A stretch of DNA of 64,000 bases, from positions 13,516,001 to 13,580,000 of the forward strand of contig NC_061458.1 in NCBI RefSeq assembly GCF_022581195.2, given 5' to 3'. Source of the DNA: Helicoverpa zea. Taxonomy: Eukaryota; Arthropoda; Insecta; Lepidoptera; Noctuidae. Positions 20,349 through 30,689 of the stretch are shown in pieces (the stretch's first letter is position 1; each line of letters begins with the position of its first letter). The position numbers were made by a program, and so were the translations under genes. The notes under the pieces are model-generated. The model did not search any database. It was not told where the DNA came from and was given only the letters and a program-made list of their open reading frames with translations.

Positions 20349-21365
20349 CAGCCCCGGATCTTCAATTTTTTTTTAGGCGGGGCAAAAACTGAAAAATGCC
20401 GCCCCGCCTACCTACGTACTTATGTTTATTTTCACCAACGAAAGTCACTTTTTTGGTAGGTAAAGGACTTAAAAAAATGTGTCCAAATCATTGTAGGCTC
20501 AAACTGTTAGAGTTGTGTTTAAGTTATGAAGTCGAGACAGAGACAGATTAATGTACACAAAAAGTTAATAAGTAGGTAAAAAGCGCTGTAAAGTAGCAAG
20601 CAGTCGGAAGCGCAAACTTTTTTGTTTTTGAAGACTCCATAAATATTTTTTTTCGCTACATTTGACTTATAAAAGGTAAGATAGCGCGGATTAGACTAAT
20701 GAAGCCAACAAGGCAAAGCCTGTGTAACATTGCGCGAGCGGAGCGATCGCGAAATTTTTTGAGTCTACGACACAAAAGTACCTACATTGTCAAGCAACAA
20801 GTAGCCGCGAGCGGAGCGAGCGCGAACTTTTTTAAGTTATTTGTTTGAAGACTCACAAATCAAACTGGGAATCATGTACAAATAAAAAGAAACCGTGATT
20901 AGAGCGAGTGCTATTTGTGTTCGTTGATTGGGTGCGTAAAAATAATAAACCATCAGAAAAACAGTACAGAAACGGTAATTTAACCGCGAGCGTAGCGAGC
21001 GAGAATTTTTTCACTTAGTTGGAGGATGTTATGAAAAATAATCAAAATGATCAATTAAACATAGCGAAGGCGACTTTTTTTGAAACTTTGCTTGTCAGTA
21101 TCATGATACAATGGAACTTCCTTATCAAACGGGTGTAATTTCATCAAAATTTTCTGGTGGTGGGGCGTCCCGTGGCGCCCCCTGAGACCGAGGCGCCCGG
21201 GTTATTCGCACACCCTGCACCATAGGTTAAGACGGCCCTGTAGGTAACTATTATGGTAATCTGTGATGTAGGATTTAAAATCAGGCAGCCGCTTGATTTT
21301 GCCGCCTCCTGAATTTGCCGCCCGGGGCATGGGCCCCGGCTTGCCCCCCCCTAGATCCGGGGCTG
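20349..21365. mobile_element. Non-autonomous hAT element, 1017 bp
   Basis: Inverted ends CAGCCCCGGATCT / AGATCCGGGGCTG are flanked by a perfect 8-bp duplication agaaacaa (20341-20348, 21366-21373). The CAG...CTG ends and 8-bp duplication are hAT features. There is no transposase frame. The interior holds four spaced copies of GCGAGCGNAGCGANCG (near 20735, 20808, 20985, and a weaker one at 21062), each followed by a T run, and a second hAT-like end TTAAGACGGCCCTG at 21228-21241, hinting at an older nested element. Confidence 0.9.
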
Positions 21366-21584
21366 AGAAACAAAGTATATCAAAATAATTAAAAAAAACT
21401 ACTTTTTAAATCACTTACAAGCAAAAGAGAAAAACAATCAGTATAGGTAGCTAGACGTCGGCCAGTAGCGAAGTAAATATGGCTGCTTCCCCTAGACACT
21501 GACTTCTAGACTTAAAAGTATGTAGATTTTTTTGTTCTTTTTATAGAACAAGTCTATTAAAAATATGTTTCTGTCAAAATCAAT

Positions 21585-21790
21585 CAAAATCAAAAGTCAC
21601 TTATTCAAAGTAGGCTGAAAATCAGCACTTTTTGAACGTCAAATCTACAAAAGACAGCCCTCAAAACGCCCGCCCTTCACCACTTCCTATGTGTTTTTGC
21701 TGGGAAGAAGAAGTGGTGGAACAAACTCCCCAGCAACACAATTTTGTCTGTATGGTTTGAAGAACCGTATACAAAACATTAAAAATATCA
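21585..21790 (-). mobile_element. Retroposon 3' end (D-tail family)
   Basis: On the minus strand the sequence reads TGCTGGGGAGTTTGTTCCAC, CTTCTTCTTCCCAGCAAAAA and GAATAAATGACTTTTGATTTTG, ending in a TTTTGAT simple tail. Related copies: 30150-30240, 33845-34030 and a plus-strand scrap at 43250-43350. It resembles LINE 3' ends common in Lepidoptera; no coding part present. Confidence 0.65.
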
Positions 21791-21804
21791 CTCAAAATTA
21801 TATA

Positions 21805-22556
21805 CATAAAGGACAATGCCAGGGTCTGGGCTCAAAGTTTGCCCAGCAGTGGGAGTAGTTCCAGGGGGTTCCTTAGTGCACTCTGAACACGTAATGCAAA
21901 TTTTTTTGAAATCGCTCCCTGGAGTCCCGAGGAAAACCGGTTCTTATATTCCACATGAGCAGTCACTTTACAAAGCCTAAGCCATTTGCCCAGTAGTGGG
22001 AGTGGTTGAAATAGGTTGTTTACTTCAGTTTTAACACGAAATTAAAATATTTTTGGAATCGCACCGCGGTGTCCCGAGGAAAACGGGTTCAAATGTTTTC
22101 CATAGATAGTCACTTTACAAAGTCTTAGGCATTTGCCCAGCACTGGGAGTGGTCAAAATAGGTTATTTACTTCACTCTTAATACGAAACCTAAATATTTT
22201 TGAAATCGCTCCCAGGGGTCCCGAGGAAAACCGGTTCAAATGTTCTCCATAGATAGTCACGTTACTAAATCTTTGGCATTTGCCCAGTAGTGGGCGTAGT
22301 TGAAATAGCATCTTCACTTCACTCTTAACACGAAATAAAAATATTTTTGAAATCGGTCCCAGGGGTCCAGCGAATATAGCATATTTTGCGTAATATTGAA
22401 TAAGAGTCAAACAAGTTTTTCTCAGGACTCCTGGGATAGATTTTGAAATACTTTGGTCTGGGTACTAATATAAGCCTATAGAACAGTGTACACTATGCAG
22501 TAATTGTGGGCAATCCTTGAGCCCAACTTCCATACAAAGAATAGCATTGTCCTTTG
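21805..22556. mobile_element. TIR element built of 147-bp tandem repeats
   Basis: Inverted ends share AAAGGACAATGC followed by GGGCTCAA..TTGCCC; both sides are flanked by TATA (21801-21804, 22557-22560). The interior is a tandem array with an exact 147-bp period: the word TTTGCCCAG starts at 21838, 21985, 22132 and 22279. Units contain TCCCGAGGAAAACCGGTTC and ATTTTTGAAATCG. No coding frame. TA/TATA duplication suggests a TIR DNA transposon; superfamily not determined. Confidence 0.75.
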
Positions 22557-22904
22557 TATAAAAAAGCAAGTAAACATTATCATGTTGGCTAGTACACACC
22601 TGACCCATACCTATTACTCAAGCAGCTACAAAAAATGTGTAAAAAAAAAGAGAGAACATAATGCCTCCATTTAGTGAAAATAGGTATAGTTTTAGGGCGT
22701 ACCCACCGACATGTGAAACCCGACGTGTTTTTATATATAAAACCTGTGTATGAGTCCTGTATAACATATGGAATGCATGCATGCTGATAAAGAATTGAGT
22801 ATCTCTAGCTTTTCAGTGACAAGCGTATATAGGCGTCACTATCCGTATGAATAGAAAATTCTCGTCAATTTGAATAACATAACTCTAAACATGAGGTACT
22901 AAGT

Positions 22905-23130
22905 TAATCCCTACTAATATTATAAATGTGAAAGTTACTCTGTCTGTTTGTTACGCTTTCACGTCATCACTGAACTGATTTTCATAAAATTTGGTAGATA
23001 GAGTTAGTAAGATAGAGTTGACTTTGAGAAAGAACATAGGATAGTTTTTACCCGGACTTTTGAAGAATTCTCTTGGAAACGCGATATAACCAAACTCTAC
23101 GCCGGCGAAGCCGCTGGTGGAAGCTAGTAT
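22905..23130 (+). repeat. R-family interspersed repeat
   Basis: Starts CTAATATTATAAATGTGAAAG and ends GGCGAAGCCGCTGGTGGAAGCTAGTA; full-length. 22560-22905 and 23130-23490 hold nothing recognised. Confidence 0.8.
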
Positions 23131-23649
23131 ATAATATAACGTTGTCGAGTTACCTTGACCTTCTTTCGTCTCCATCGTCAGGTCAGCTCTAAACTTCAAT
23201 TGTTGTTTAGCGTTATCAGACGTAAGCCTTAGTGACAAGTTTTTACCCTATCCTAACTTTCGAAAGTTGCTCTCTATTTCTCAAGGTTCCCATCCTTAGA
23301 TCTTGACCTGGCAACTATAGAATGAATATAGGACCACCTGGAACGTATACCCTATCAAAAAAATTAAGAATTTTGCAAATCGGTCAGGCGTCTTTAAGAG
23401 TACATAAAAAACAAAGATCACGATGAATTGAGAACCTACTTCTTTTTGGGAAGTCAGAGAATGGCTTAGTAAGGTCAATGGAATATTTAAGTGAGCAGCA
23501 TAGCTGGGCATTAACTCGTTAATCCGTTAATCGTTAATTAACGAAGTTAACATTTTGATTAGCGGATTAACTTTTAAGTTAACTTTAAAAAATGTTAACG
23601 GACATGTTAACTTCCGTTAATTATGCAGAAGTCCGTTAATCGTTAATCC

Positions 23650-24440
23650 AATGCCTACTATTTACCGCACGGCTCCGCGGGACGAGGCGCGAAAAACAGG
23701 TTCAGACAAGTGCCGGGCGCGATTTCAGACCAGATTTCAACCGAGTCAAAGGCTTTCTCATAGTCCACAAATGCTAGACACAGGGGCTGATTATACTCTT
23801 TGGTCTTCTGTATAATCTGCCGCACTGTGTGGATGTGGTCTATGGTGCCGTATCCGCTCCGAAACCCAGCCTGCTCCGGTGGTTGGAATTCGTCGAGTCT
23901 TCGCGCAAGTCGGTTCGTGATCACTCTTGAGAACAGCTTATAGAAGTGGCTTAGGAGGGAAATAGGTCGATAGTTCTTCAGCTGGGTTTTGTCTCCCTTT
24001 TTGAAGAACAGGACGACAACACTCCTACTCCACGCCTCTGGAGTTCTCCCTTCAAACAGGACAGCGTTAAAAAGCTTCTAGAGCTCCCCAGTACGGGCTT
24101 ACCTGCTTTTAATAGCTCTGTTGAATGCCGTCCTCGCCAGGGGCTTTTCCATTTTTGAGCTGTCTCAGAGCGATCTCGATTTCGCCACTGCTGACTTCTG
24201 GCAGGTCTTCGTTGAAATGGCGTGTTAATGTGGCTCTAGAATCCTCATTTCCGGATCAGGTCGAGATGCATGCGATGCGTATAACCGGCCATAGAAGTTT
24301 TCCACTTCCGAAAGGACTGCCGGCATCGAAGAAACGACTTCTCCACTTGTTGTGGTCAGCTTCGTCAAGTGGCTTCTTCCAAGAGATTGTACGAACACCT
24401 TTGACCCCCGATTCAGCTCAATTGCTCTTTTAATGTCAAG
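23650..24440 (-). pseudogene. RTE-like LINE reverse transcriptase fragment
   Basis: The clearest segment (23924-23700) reads ITNRLARRLDEFQPPEQAGF then AFVDYEKAFDSVEIW. Upstream, in shifting frames, are ALRQLKNGKAPGEDGI, FFKKGDKTQ and NYRPISLLSHFYKLFSRV. These are the fingers and palm blocks of a non-LTR reverse transcriptase of the RTE-like kind common in Lepidoptera. Frameshifts and stops break it, and both ends are truncated. It is inside the hAT at 23499-24918. Confidence 0.85.
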
Positions 24441-24649
24441 AGTATTGAAGCACCGGATTCCTCGGGAAACAGATATTTATAAATCGATTTATTAAATACA
24501 ATACTGCTGTACCCTCAAGCGCTGCAGTAGAACGTCTGTTTTCCACGGGTAAAGACATTTTAACACCAAAACGAGCCTCGCTTTCAGACGAGAACTTCAA
24601 CATGTTAATGTTTATGAAGGGAAATATGCACCTTATGTCCGACTATTAA
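24434..24649 (+). pseudogene. hAT transposase C-terminal (hATC dimerisation) fragment
   Basis: The frame ending at TAA 24647-24649 contains NTAVPSSAAVERLFSTGKDI then KRASLSDENFNMLMFMKGN, the conserved hATC block of insect hAT transposases. The catalytic and BED zinc-finger parts are missing. It is intact up to its natural stop, so only the C-terminus of the original gene is left in this element. Confidence 0.9.
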
Positions 24650-24926
24650 ATTACACATTTATTTGAATTATACAAGTATTTTGTTTTGTTCCTAACCTGT
24701 TAACTTCCAGAACCTAAACCAATCAACAGGTTTTATAAGTTCACTAACGCAACGATATAAAAATGCAATTTTACACATAGTTAACGGATTAACGATTAAC
24801 TTTAACTTGCGTTAATTCTTCCAAAATGTAACGCATTAACGTTTAACGAAGCTAACTTTTTTTGTAGCGGATTAACGATTAACGAAGTTAACTATTTTAT
24901 TAACGGTGCCCAGCTATGGTGAGCAG

Positions 24927-25438
24927 CATGCCGCAGGCGGGATATGACTGCGGTGCGTTTGTTCACTCCGCTCCATTAACATTCCGACCTTACGATAATA
25001 CGCGCACCTACGCCGCGAGGCCGACTGTTTGCACAGGCCGTGCTTATTCTAACCCTACACGTAAAATACCAAACGCTACAGATACTATTCAGAAAACCCA
25101 CTAGCATGCCTACGTCGTAGCTGCTACGTCAGCTACGCCTGCTACGACGCTTCGGTATCACAAATGGAGACTAATCCTATCATGTACCTAGTAATAAGAT
25201 TCATTATATTGAGCCTTACTAGTAAATGTTCATCATTCAGACGTTTAATTCGTTTTTTCTGAGTGACAACCTTACAGGTCGTTAAGTGGAAATTAATGTG
25301 GCGATCGTGCTGGAATCGCTGCAATTCGGTCTATGTAAACGACTAAAAAATAATTATTTATTTTTTGCAAAATGTATACAGTTACAGAAATGCATTGCTA
25401 ATTACAAAAAAAAAAACATTTTTGATTACATTAGCCAG
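24927..25438. other. No recognised feature
   Basis: Unique-looking sequence. A small direct/inverted motif CTACGTCGTAGCTGCTACG at 25110-25135 is the only structure seen. Confidence 0.3.
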
Positions 25439-25439
25439 G

Positions 25440-25690
25440 CAATTACAGCCAGGCGGCTGTTGTTCGCTAGCTTAAGGAGATCAGACAGCTGCGCAGGACA
25501 TAGTTTAGTGCACAAGCATTTAGTCAGACACAGGTGCACTCTCTGATCCCTCCTCACTCTCAAAAACGATGGGTCATAAATCTGACACGACCGAAGAGAG
25601 ATCAGAGCGCAGCCAGGGCCGACTATATCGCCACCATCTACACAAAAGTTTTTTAAAAACCAACCCAGCGATCAGGCCAACTCGGACACA
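25440..25690 (-). mobile_element. SINE-B copy, diverged
   Basis: Shares GGAGATCAGACAGCTGCGCA, GACACAGGTGCACTC and CGACACGACCGAAGAGAGATC-like words with the copies at 17410 and 50895 on the same strand; the tRNA-like head is degraded. Confidence 0.7.
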
Positions 25691-25699
25691 GCAGTCGAC

Positions 25700-26470
25700 C
25701 TTCTGTGCATAAACTGTTTCACAAAATTTATAAAGCCGTGTGTACATGTGCGTAGCGGGGCCGTGGCAGTCGCGCAGCGGTGGCGTGGCGGTGACGTGGC
25801 GGTGTCGCGCGCCGGCAAGGGTGCGTTTGCGTTGCGGTCATGCTCGCACGCGGTGTTCACAGTAAGTTATCTAAATCATTTCTGCGGGATTGTAACAAAA
25901 TGGTGGAGTTTTTTGAATAAATGAATTTGATGTTTTTTTTTTAATTTCACTTTATACGTAGCAAAGCACGTACCTACCGGGTATCTTACGTAGTTGAACT
26001 GACATGTTTGGTGAAAGCAAGCGGCACATCGTGTGTCAGGTGGGCGGGCCCCGCGTGACGTCACGCGTCGCACTGAGCGGCGAGCGCGAGCAGGCGCGGC
26101 CGCGTGTCCTCTGTTCCTCTCCAATATTTTAATTATTCAGCACTTGAGTGCTAGGCAGTCTCGAAGGCTTTCGTTGAGTTTTGAGTTTTCAGGAAACAAA
26201 GTGGCCATTGTAAGATATTTCACGATTATAGGAATTAATTTGAGAAAGTGTGAGTCATCACTTTGATCCGATAAAGGCCACTCAGGCGGGCCCGCGTGCG
26301 ACTCACTTCGCTGCCACTCATGCCTCACTCATTCTCTATGATACGCTTCGGGATTGTTGAATGAATCTGAAACTGTGCCTCCTCAAGAAACGATTGAAAG
26401 CCGCAAAATGTAAAACTATTGAGCATCAATAAACTAGAACCACAATACCCAGACTTTCGATGGATAAAAG
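25700..26470. other. CpG-rich patches without recognised gene
   Basis: 25745-25860 and 26025-26110 are CpG-rich, the first containing repeats of GGCGGTG/GTGGCG. 26230-26340 carries a TCACTCA cluster. No exon with splice signals and homology was found. Confidence 0.3.
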
Positions 26471-26477
26471 CCATGAA

Positions 26478-26620
26478 TACTCTTTAATAAAATAAAAAAT
26501 AAAAATAAAATAAAATAATGTTTATTGTCAAAAAAGCAACTTTACATTGTGGTAGTTACCGTTGAGCCACAAACTAAGCACAGCTTGTATCTTGTGGCTC
26601 TGAGTGCTTTATTATTACTT
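26478..26620 (-). mobile_element. Retroposon 3' end with A-rich tail
   Basis: On the minus strand a hairpin-forming GAGCCACAA ... TTGTGGCTC sequence is followed by a (TTTTA)n tail seen on the plus strand as aaaataaaaataaaataaaat. Typical of a LINE tail; family not identified. Confidence 0.45.
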
Positions 26621-26624
26621 ATAC

Positions 26625-27330
26625 TAGCTTCTGCCAGCGACTTCGTCCGCGTTAGATTCGGACTTTGTGCAAAGAGAGGAAGAAATACCTAATAAACACC
26701 AGCGTATCCAATCATCTAAATCTATGCTTATTTACTACTACTTTACCTAAATATAAATAAAATATAAACTATTAATAATTTGTAATTTGAACGAATTTTT
26801 AAACCATACCAAAATAACTAATATTTACCTATTTTATAAAATAACAACAAAAGATACCGAGAGTTAAACGTGTTATTGTGAGCCAACCATAAAAGATGGA
26901 CATATACTGTCAAGGTATATTTTTTACATAACTTTAAGGAGAACATTTCCGTCCTACATGGTTTCTGTGTAGCTTTAACCATTAAGGCTGCACACGCGAC
27001 GGAAGCAAAAAAAATGGAGTAACTTCTTCCGTTTTCCCTACATTTACCTTCACTGCTCTGCTCCTATTGATCGTAGCGTGATGAAAAGTATCCTATAACC
27101 TGCCCAGGCGTATGAAGAATCATTGTACCAAGTTTCTTTGAAATCCGTCAAGTAGTTTTTGTTTCCATAACGAACATACAGACAGACAGACAGACAGACA
27201 GACAAAAATTTTACTGATTGCATTTTTGGCATCAGTATCGATCACTAATCACCCCCCAATAGTTATTTTGGAAAAATATTCAATGTACAGAATTGACCTC
27301 TCTACAGATTTATTATAAGTATAGATTATA
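26625..27330 (-). repeat. R-family related repeat with (CAGA)n microsatellite
   Basis: On the minus strand it ends GACGAAGTCGCTGGCAGAAGC; the opposite part contains ACATACAGACAGACAGACAG and ATCACCCCCCAATAG, shared with 38865-41170. A (CAGA)n tract lies at about 27176-27206. Confidence 0.65.
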
Positions 27331-27469
27331 AAGTTACATAGGTACCAAATCTTTGGAGAAGAAATAGTGAAGGAAATTGTGAGCTAAGGATGTTGGAACT
27401 TAAATTGAGGTACATAATATAAAGAAAATGGTATTAAAACAAGGTGATTTAATCGGGCTTTTATGCTAT

Positions 27470-27620
27470 ATAGTTTGGTGTGTATGTGAGGGCATGTGTG
27501 AATGAGTGTATGTGTGAGGTGAGAGAGTGTGTGGTGTGTGGTGTCTGTGTGAGAGTGATAGTGTTGATGGTATGGGTGACTTTGTAGGTATGTTGATGGT
27601 GTTGGTGGCTTTGTAGGTAC
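27470..27620. repeat. TG-rich low-complexity stretch
   Basis: Irregular (GTGTGA)n and GTGTGTGG words followed by a GTTGATGGT / GTTGGTGGC near-repeat. No gene signal; the surrounding 27330-27860 shows nothing else. Confidence 0.6.
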
Positions 27621-27869
27621 TACAGCAGAGCTTCGGTTTCGATGTAAGACAGTTTTAGTAGGGCTGCAGTTACTTTTTACACATATTGCGAGTACAGTCT
27701 CTAAGGTCACAAATTCTGTTGACCTTGTTGTACGTGCTAGGATTTGAGTATTGGGTGCTTACTACGTTACTACGTTATTCTGGGTCTTTACTACGTTATT
27801 CATCTATTGTCCATATACAAAGGACATGAGCAGCTGATTTGAGAATGTTCTTGTCTATGCGTAAAACAA

Positions 27870-28030
27870 CCTATGCTATGTATGGACTGCCGAACCTGAG
27901 GTCCCGGGTTCGATTCCCGGTTCGTTCGACATTTGTGTGATGAGCATGCTTGATGGCCTTAGTTTGGGTTTTACAATATGTATTTGTATATACATATGTA
28001 GCTATAAGTAGTTTAAGATCAACTCAGTCT
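27870..28030 (+). mobile_element. SINE-C copy (tRNA-related)
   Basis: GAGGTCCCGGGTTCGATTCC at 27898-27917 is a strong B-box, followed by CGACATTTGTGTGATGAGCA and a (TATATACATATG)-like tail, a pattern of another lepidopteran SINE. Confidence 0.65.
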
Positions 28031-28098
28031 TGCGCGCGGCCTTATGTGTGGGTAACCCTTGTACATACACAGTGACTTTGTGTGCGTGACAAGAGGTA

Positions 28099-28744
28099 CA
28101 GTCGGGTACAAATACAGTTATTTAGGGGTTACGGCTGTTTAAAGAAAAACAGTTATTACGTAATTTAATGTTTATTTATTTATAATGATTCTGAATCGCT
28201 ACTTGAAAAATCAAATGATGAATTTTCGGATTCGCTACTCTCACCGAGGTAAATTATAAATTTTGACTCCATGTCAAAATGTCTATAGTATTTTTCTTTT
28301 TTCTTTTGTACATGTCGACAAGTATTACCCAACATCCCTTCATCAATATGACTTAAACGTTCATTTATGAGTTTCATTATTTCCGTCTTATTTTGGTCGA
28401 CATTATGCGAAGCAATATTATTTTTAAAAATTCCCCACACATTTTGTTTACATTATTATACTAGATTATACGTCTTTTTACATTCTTAGTCCACACTTTT
28501 ATTTATTGTCCGCGTACCCCGAGATCTAGAAAATATGTAAGGAGTATTTAATTCATCTTAGATATTTCACCTCATTTATTTCTTAGATACTGTCAACGTC
28601 AATTTGAAAAAACTTATGAGAAAATAATGAAAAACTGTAAAATGTAATAATAAAAAGCTTTGAATGTTGTTTCATTTTTTGAAACGCTACCTGACTCCTT
28701 AAACATTTTCTCCGTGAAGAACTAGACATTTTCGTAAACGACTG
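28099..28744 (-). mobile_element. Tc1/mariner-like remnant, 646 bp
   Basis: Ends CAGTCGGGTAC / GTAAACGACTG are flanked by TA at both sides (28097-28098, 28745-28746). It carries only the C-terminal part of a transposase on the minus strand (28440-28180). The inverted ends match at CAGTCG..TAC only, so it is old or the right end is approximate. Confidence 0.6.
28180..28440 (-). pseudogene. DDE transposase C-terminal fragment (IS630/Tc1/mariner-like)
   Basis: An 86-codon frame reads WGIFKNNIASHN, KTEIMKLINERLSHI and HVQKKKEKYYR, resembling the W-x-x-x-K ... C-terminal block of IS630/Tc1-like transposases in insect genomes, where a late conserved W and a final helix precede a variable acidic tail (here SSESENSSFDF). 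The catalytic DDE core is absent. Identification is from pattern only. Confidence 0.5.
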
Positions 28745-29690
28745 TACCCATAACAAAAAGCGATAAGAACACGTCATGCTCGGACGACGTCACTGTCACA
28801 CGAATGAAAGTTGTATATTTACAAGCCGACGCACACATAGGGCCGCGCGCAAATCTGAGTTGAACTATCTATATCAGTTGTGTTAGCACATAACACAAGT
28901 TAACTAATAACGTACCATGGGGCTAACCGAGAGAGTTAAATGGTGCCCCGACAAGAAAAAAAAAATTAAACCGTATGTATATAAAGAAAGAAAGCTGACA
29001 CCTGTGCCGGTCTGCCAGCACTCACCGGCACCGGCTGAGCTGGCGGTGGGAGCGGCACTCCTGCACAGCCCTGCACAGTTCTGCACTCTCAATCATTTCA
29101 TTTTACCATTTATTCAATATTGAAAGCTCCTGTTTAATAGGAATTAAACGGGAAAACGAATGAGTTTCTTGGTGCGACTCTCCTCTAGCTTTGAATGACA
29201 CATCTAAAGAAATCTTTTTAACGTAACGACAGACATGGCAAAAATAAGAGGGTTCCCAGTTGATTAGGGAACCCTAAAAAGGAGATTGCATTGTCAGCAT
29301 CTTGCTTAACATTACACCTACTTGCCAAATATGAATTCCTGGAACTTACGCCAGCTTCTCCACATATCAATTAAGAACGTTTGGTGAAGTTAAGAATTAG
29401 GTATTACAAAAAAATATTGTTTCCCAGAATGGAATTCGACTGTAGTTTTTATTGTTTCTTATAAATGAATAGGTATGTGTGAATTGCATACGTCACATTT
29501 TGAAAGGGCTCAATTCGGGTATTTTATAATTACATTCGTGCGAATTGCCTACACAAAAAATATTAATTTTTAAAAGCAACTATTGGCACTCTCGTGCCTG
29601 TTAAATTCGTGCGAATTGACTACTAACCCCTCCCTCTCGCCATCACCCGAATTAATAATGTAATTACGGTTAGGTATAACGTCTGAGTCG
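28745..29690. other. No recognised feature
   Basis: Mostly AT-rich unique sequence. 29470-29650 repeats the word GTGCGAATTG three times (29478, 29541, 29608) at about 65-bp spacing, a weak tandem pattern. No exon found. Confidence 0.35.
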
Positions 29691-29960
29691 GTCGATGATG
29701 ATGGAGAGTATTTTATCTAAGTTGAGGGGCGCTCGCCGCGGCATCTCTTTAAAATTTAATCGCAGCTCCACGGCCAGGAAAATAACGACTCTCGTAAATA
29801 TCCCGGCGTCTATCTTTATCAATGTGAATTAAATTTGAAACAGCTTTCATTACGTGAAGTGGATTGCAGCGGGATGTCAATGAGAGTGGATAGCGCTCAC
29901 AGCCATTAATACTCCGACAGGTGACGGAATTAATTAGTGCCGCGCGCCGCCTGCCGCGCA
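29690..29960. promoter_or_regulatory. Candidate conserved non-coding element
   Basis: Balanced-composition, repeat-free stretch with homeodomain-type words (ATTAAATTTG, GAATTAATTAGTG), CAGGTGACG and GCGGGATGTCAATGAG, unlike the AT-rich surroundings. There is no sustained codon pattern. A regulatory role is a guess from composition and motif content. Confidence 0.25.
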
Positions 29961-30046
29961 CACTACGCTACGTACATACTTGTACATTCAGTTATACTGA
30001 CCTAGTCGTTCCCATGTTATCCGGGGGCGATGTATTCCCAGCATCA

Positions 30047-30240
30047 TCTTCATCTGCCTAGTCTTCTCCCAACTACCGTCGGTTTCCAGTCCAATCGACT
30101 GCCTACGACGACCTCCTCAACCCGGGCAAACCAGTTATCAGAAAAAATCAAAAATCAAAAATCATTTATTCAAACTTGGCTGCAAGACAGCACTTTTTGA
30201 ACGTCAGGAATTTACATAAGACAGCCCCCAAAACGCCCAC
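30047..30240 (-). mobile_element. Truncated SINE-A and D-tail retroposon scraps
   Basis: 30047-30125 shares CATCTGCCTAGTC, CCCAACTA and CCTCCTCAACCCGGGCAA with SINE-A. 30150-30240 is a minus-strand D-tail copy (CAAACTTGGCTGCAAGACAG). The two lie side by side. 30250-30690 holds nothing recognised. Confidence 0.65.
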
Positions 30241-30689
30241 CCAAGCGTTGCTTAACCTTATGATTCGAGTGTAGTTTCACTGAAACAATTTGAATTCCTG
30301 TCTGTGTAGTGAAAGTCATTCCGTAGAGTGAGACAATCGATTGAAGATATATAGTAATATTTACACTAGGCTATACAAGTTTATCCTATTGCATAAAATA
30401 TATAAGAGGACCCTACGCGAAACTAGTTTGTCGTAAAGTCTGGTTTTTCTGATAACATTACGTATTGATCAGTAGGTAGATGATGTTACTTCTTTCCTTC
30501 GATGGATGGCATTACCGATGAGGTTTATAATTTACGATGGTTCTTTATTAAAGCGAAATTGCCCGAATATCTGTATATTGCAGTGGAAGAATTATTTTTA
30601 AAAATTCAAGCCAACACATTTCTTAAGAGCTTCTTGGAAAACTTTATTGATGTATGGTTAGATTTTTTTTGTGACTAGTAATGTAGTTA

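Larger units (their letters stand above)
23499..24918 (+). mobile_element. Composite hAT element, 1420 bp
   Basis: Inverted ends CATAGCTGGGCA / TGCCCAGCTATG are flanked by a perfect 8-bp duplication gtgagcag (23491-23498, 24919-24926). Just inside each end lie dense copies of GTTAATCGTTAA and GAAGTTAAC, probably subterminal transposase-binding motifs. The interior carries a minus-strand RTE-like LINE fragment (23650-24440) and the C-terminal part of a hAT transposase on the plus strand (24434-24649). It is an internally deleted derivative of an autonomous element that also picked up LINE sequence. Confidence 0.92.
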
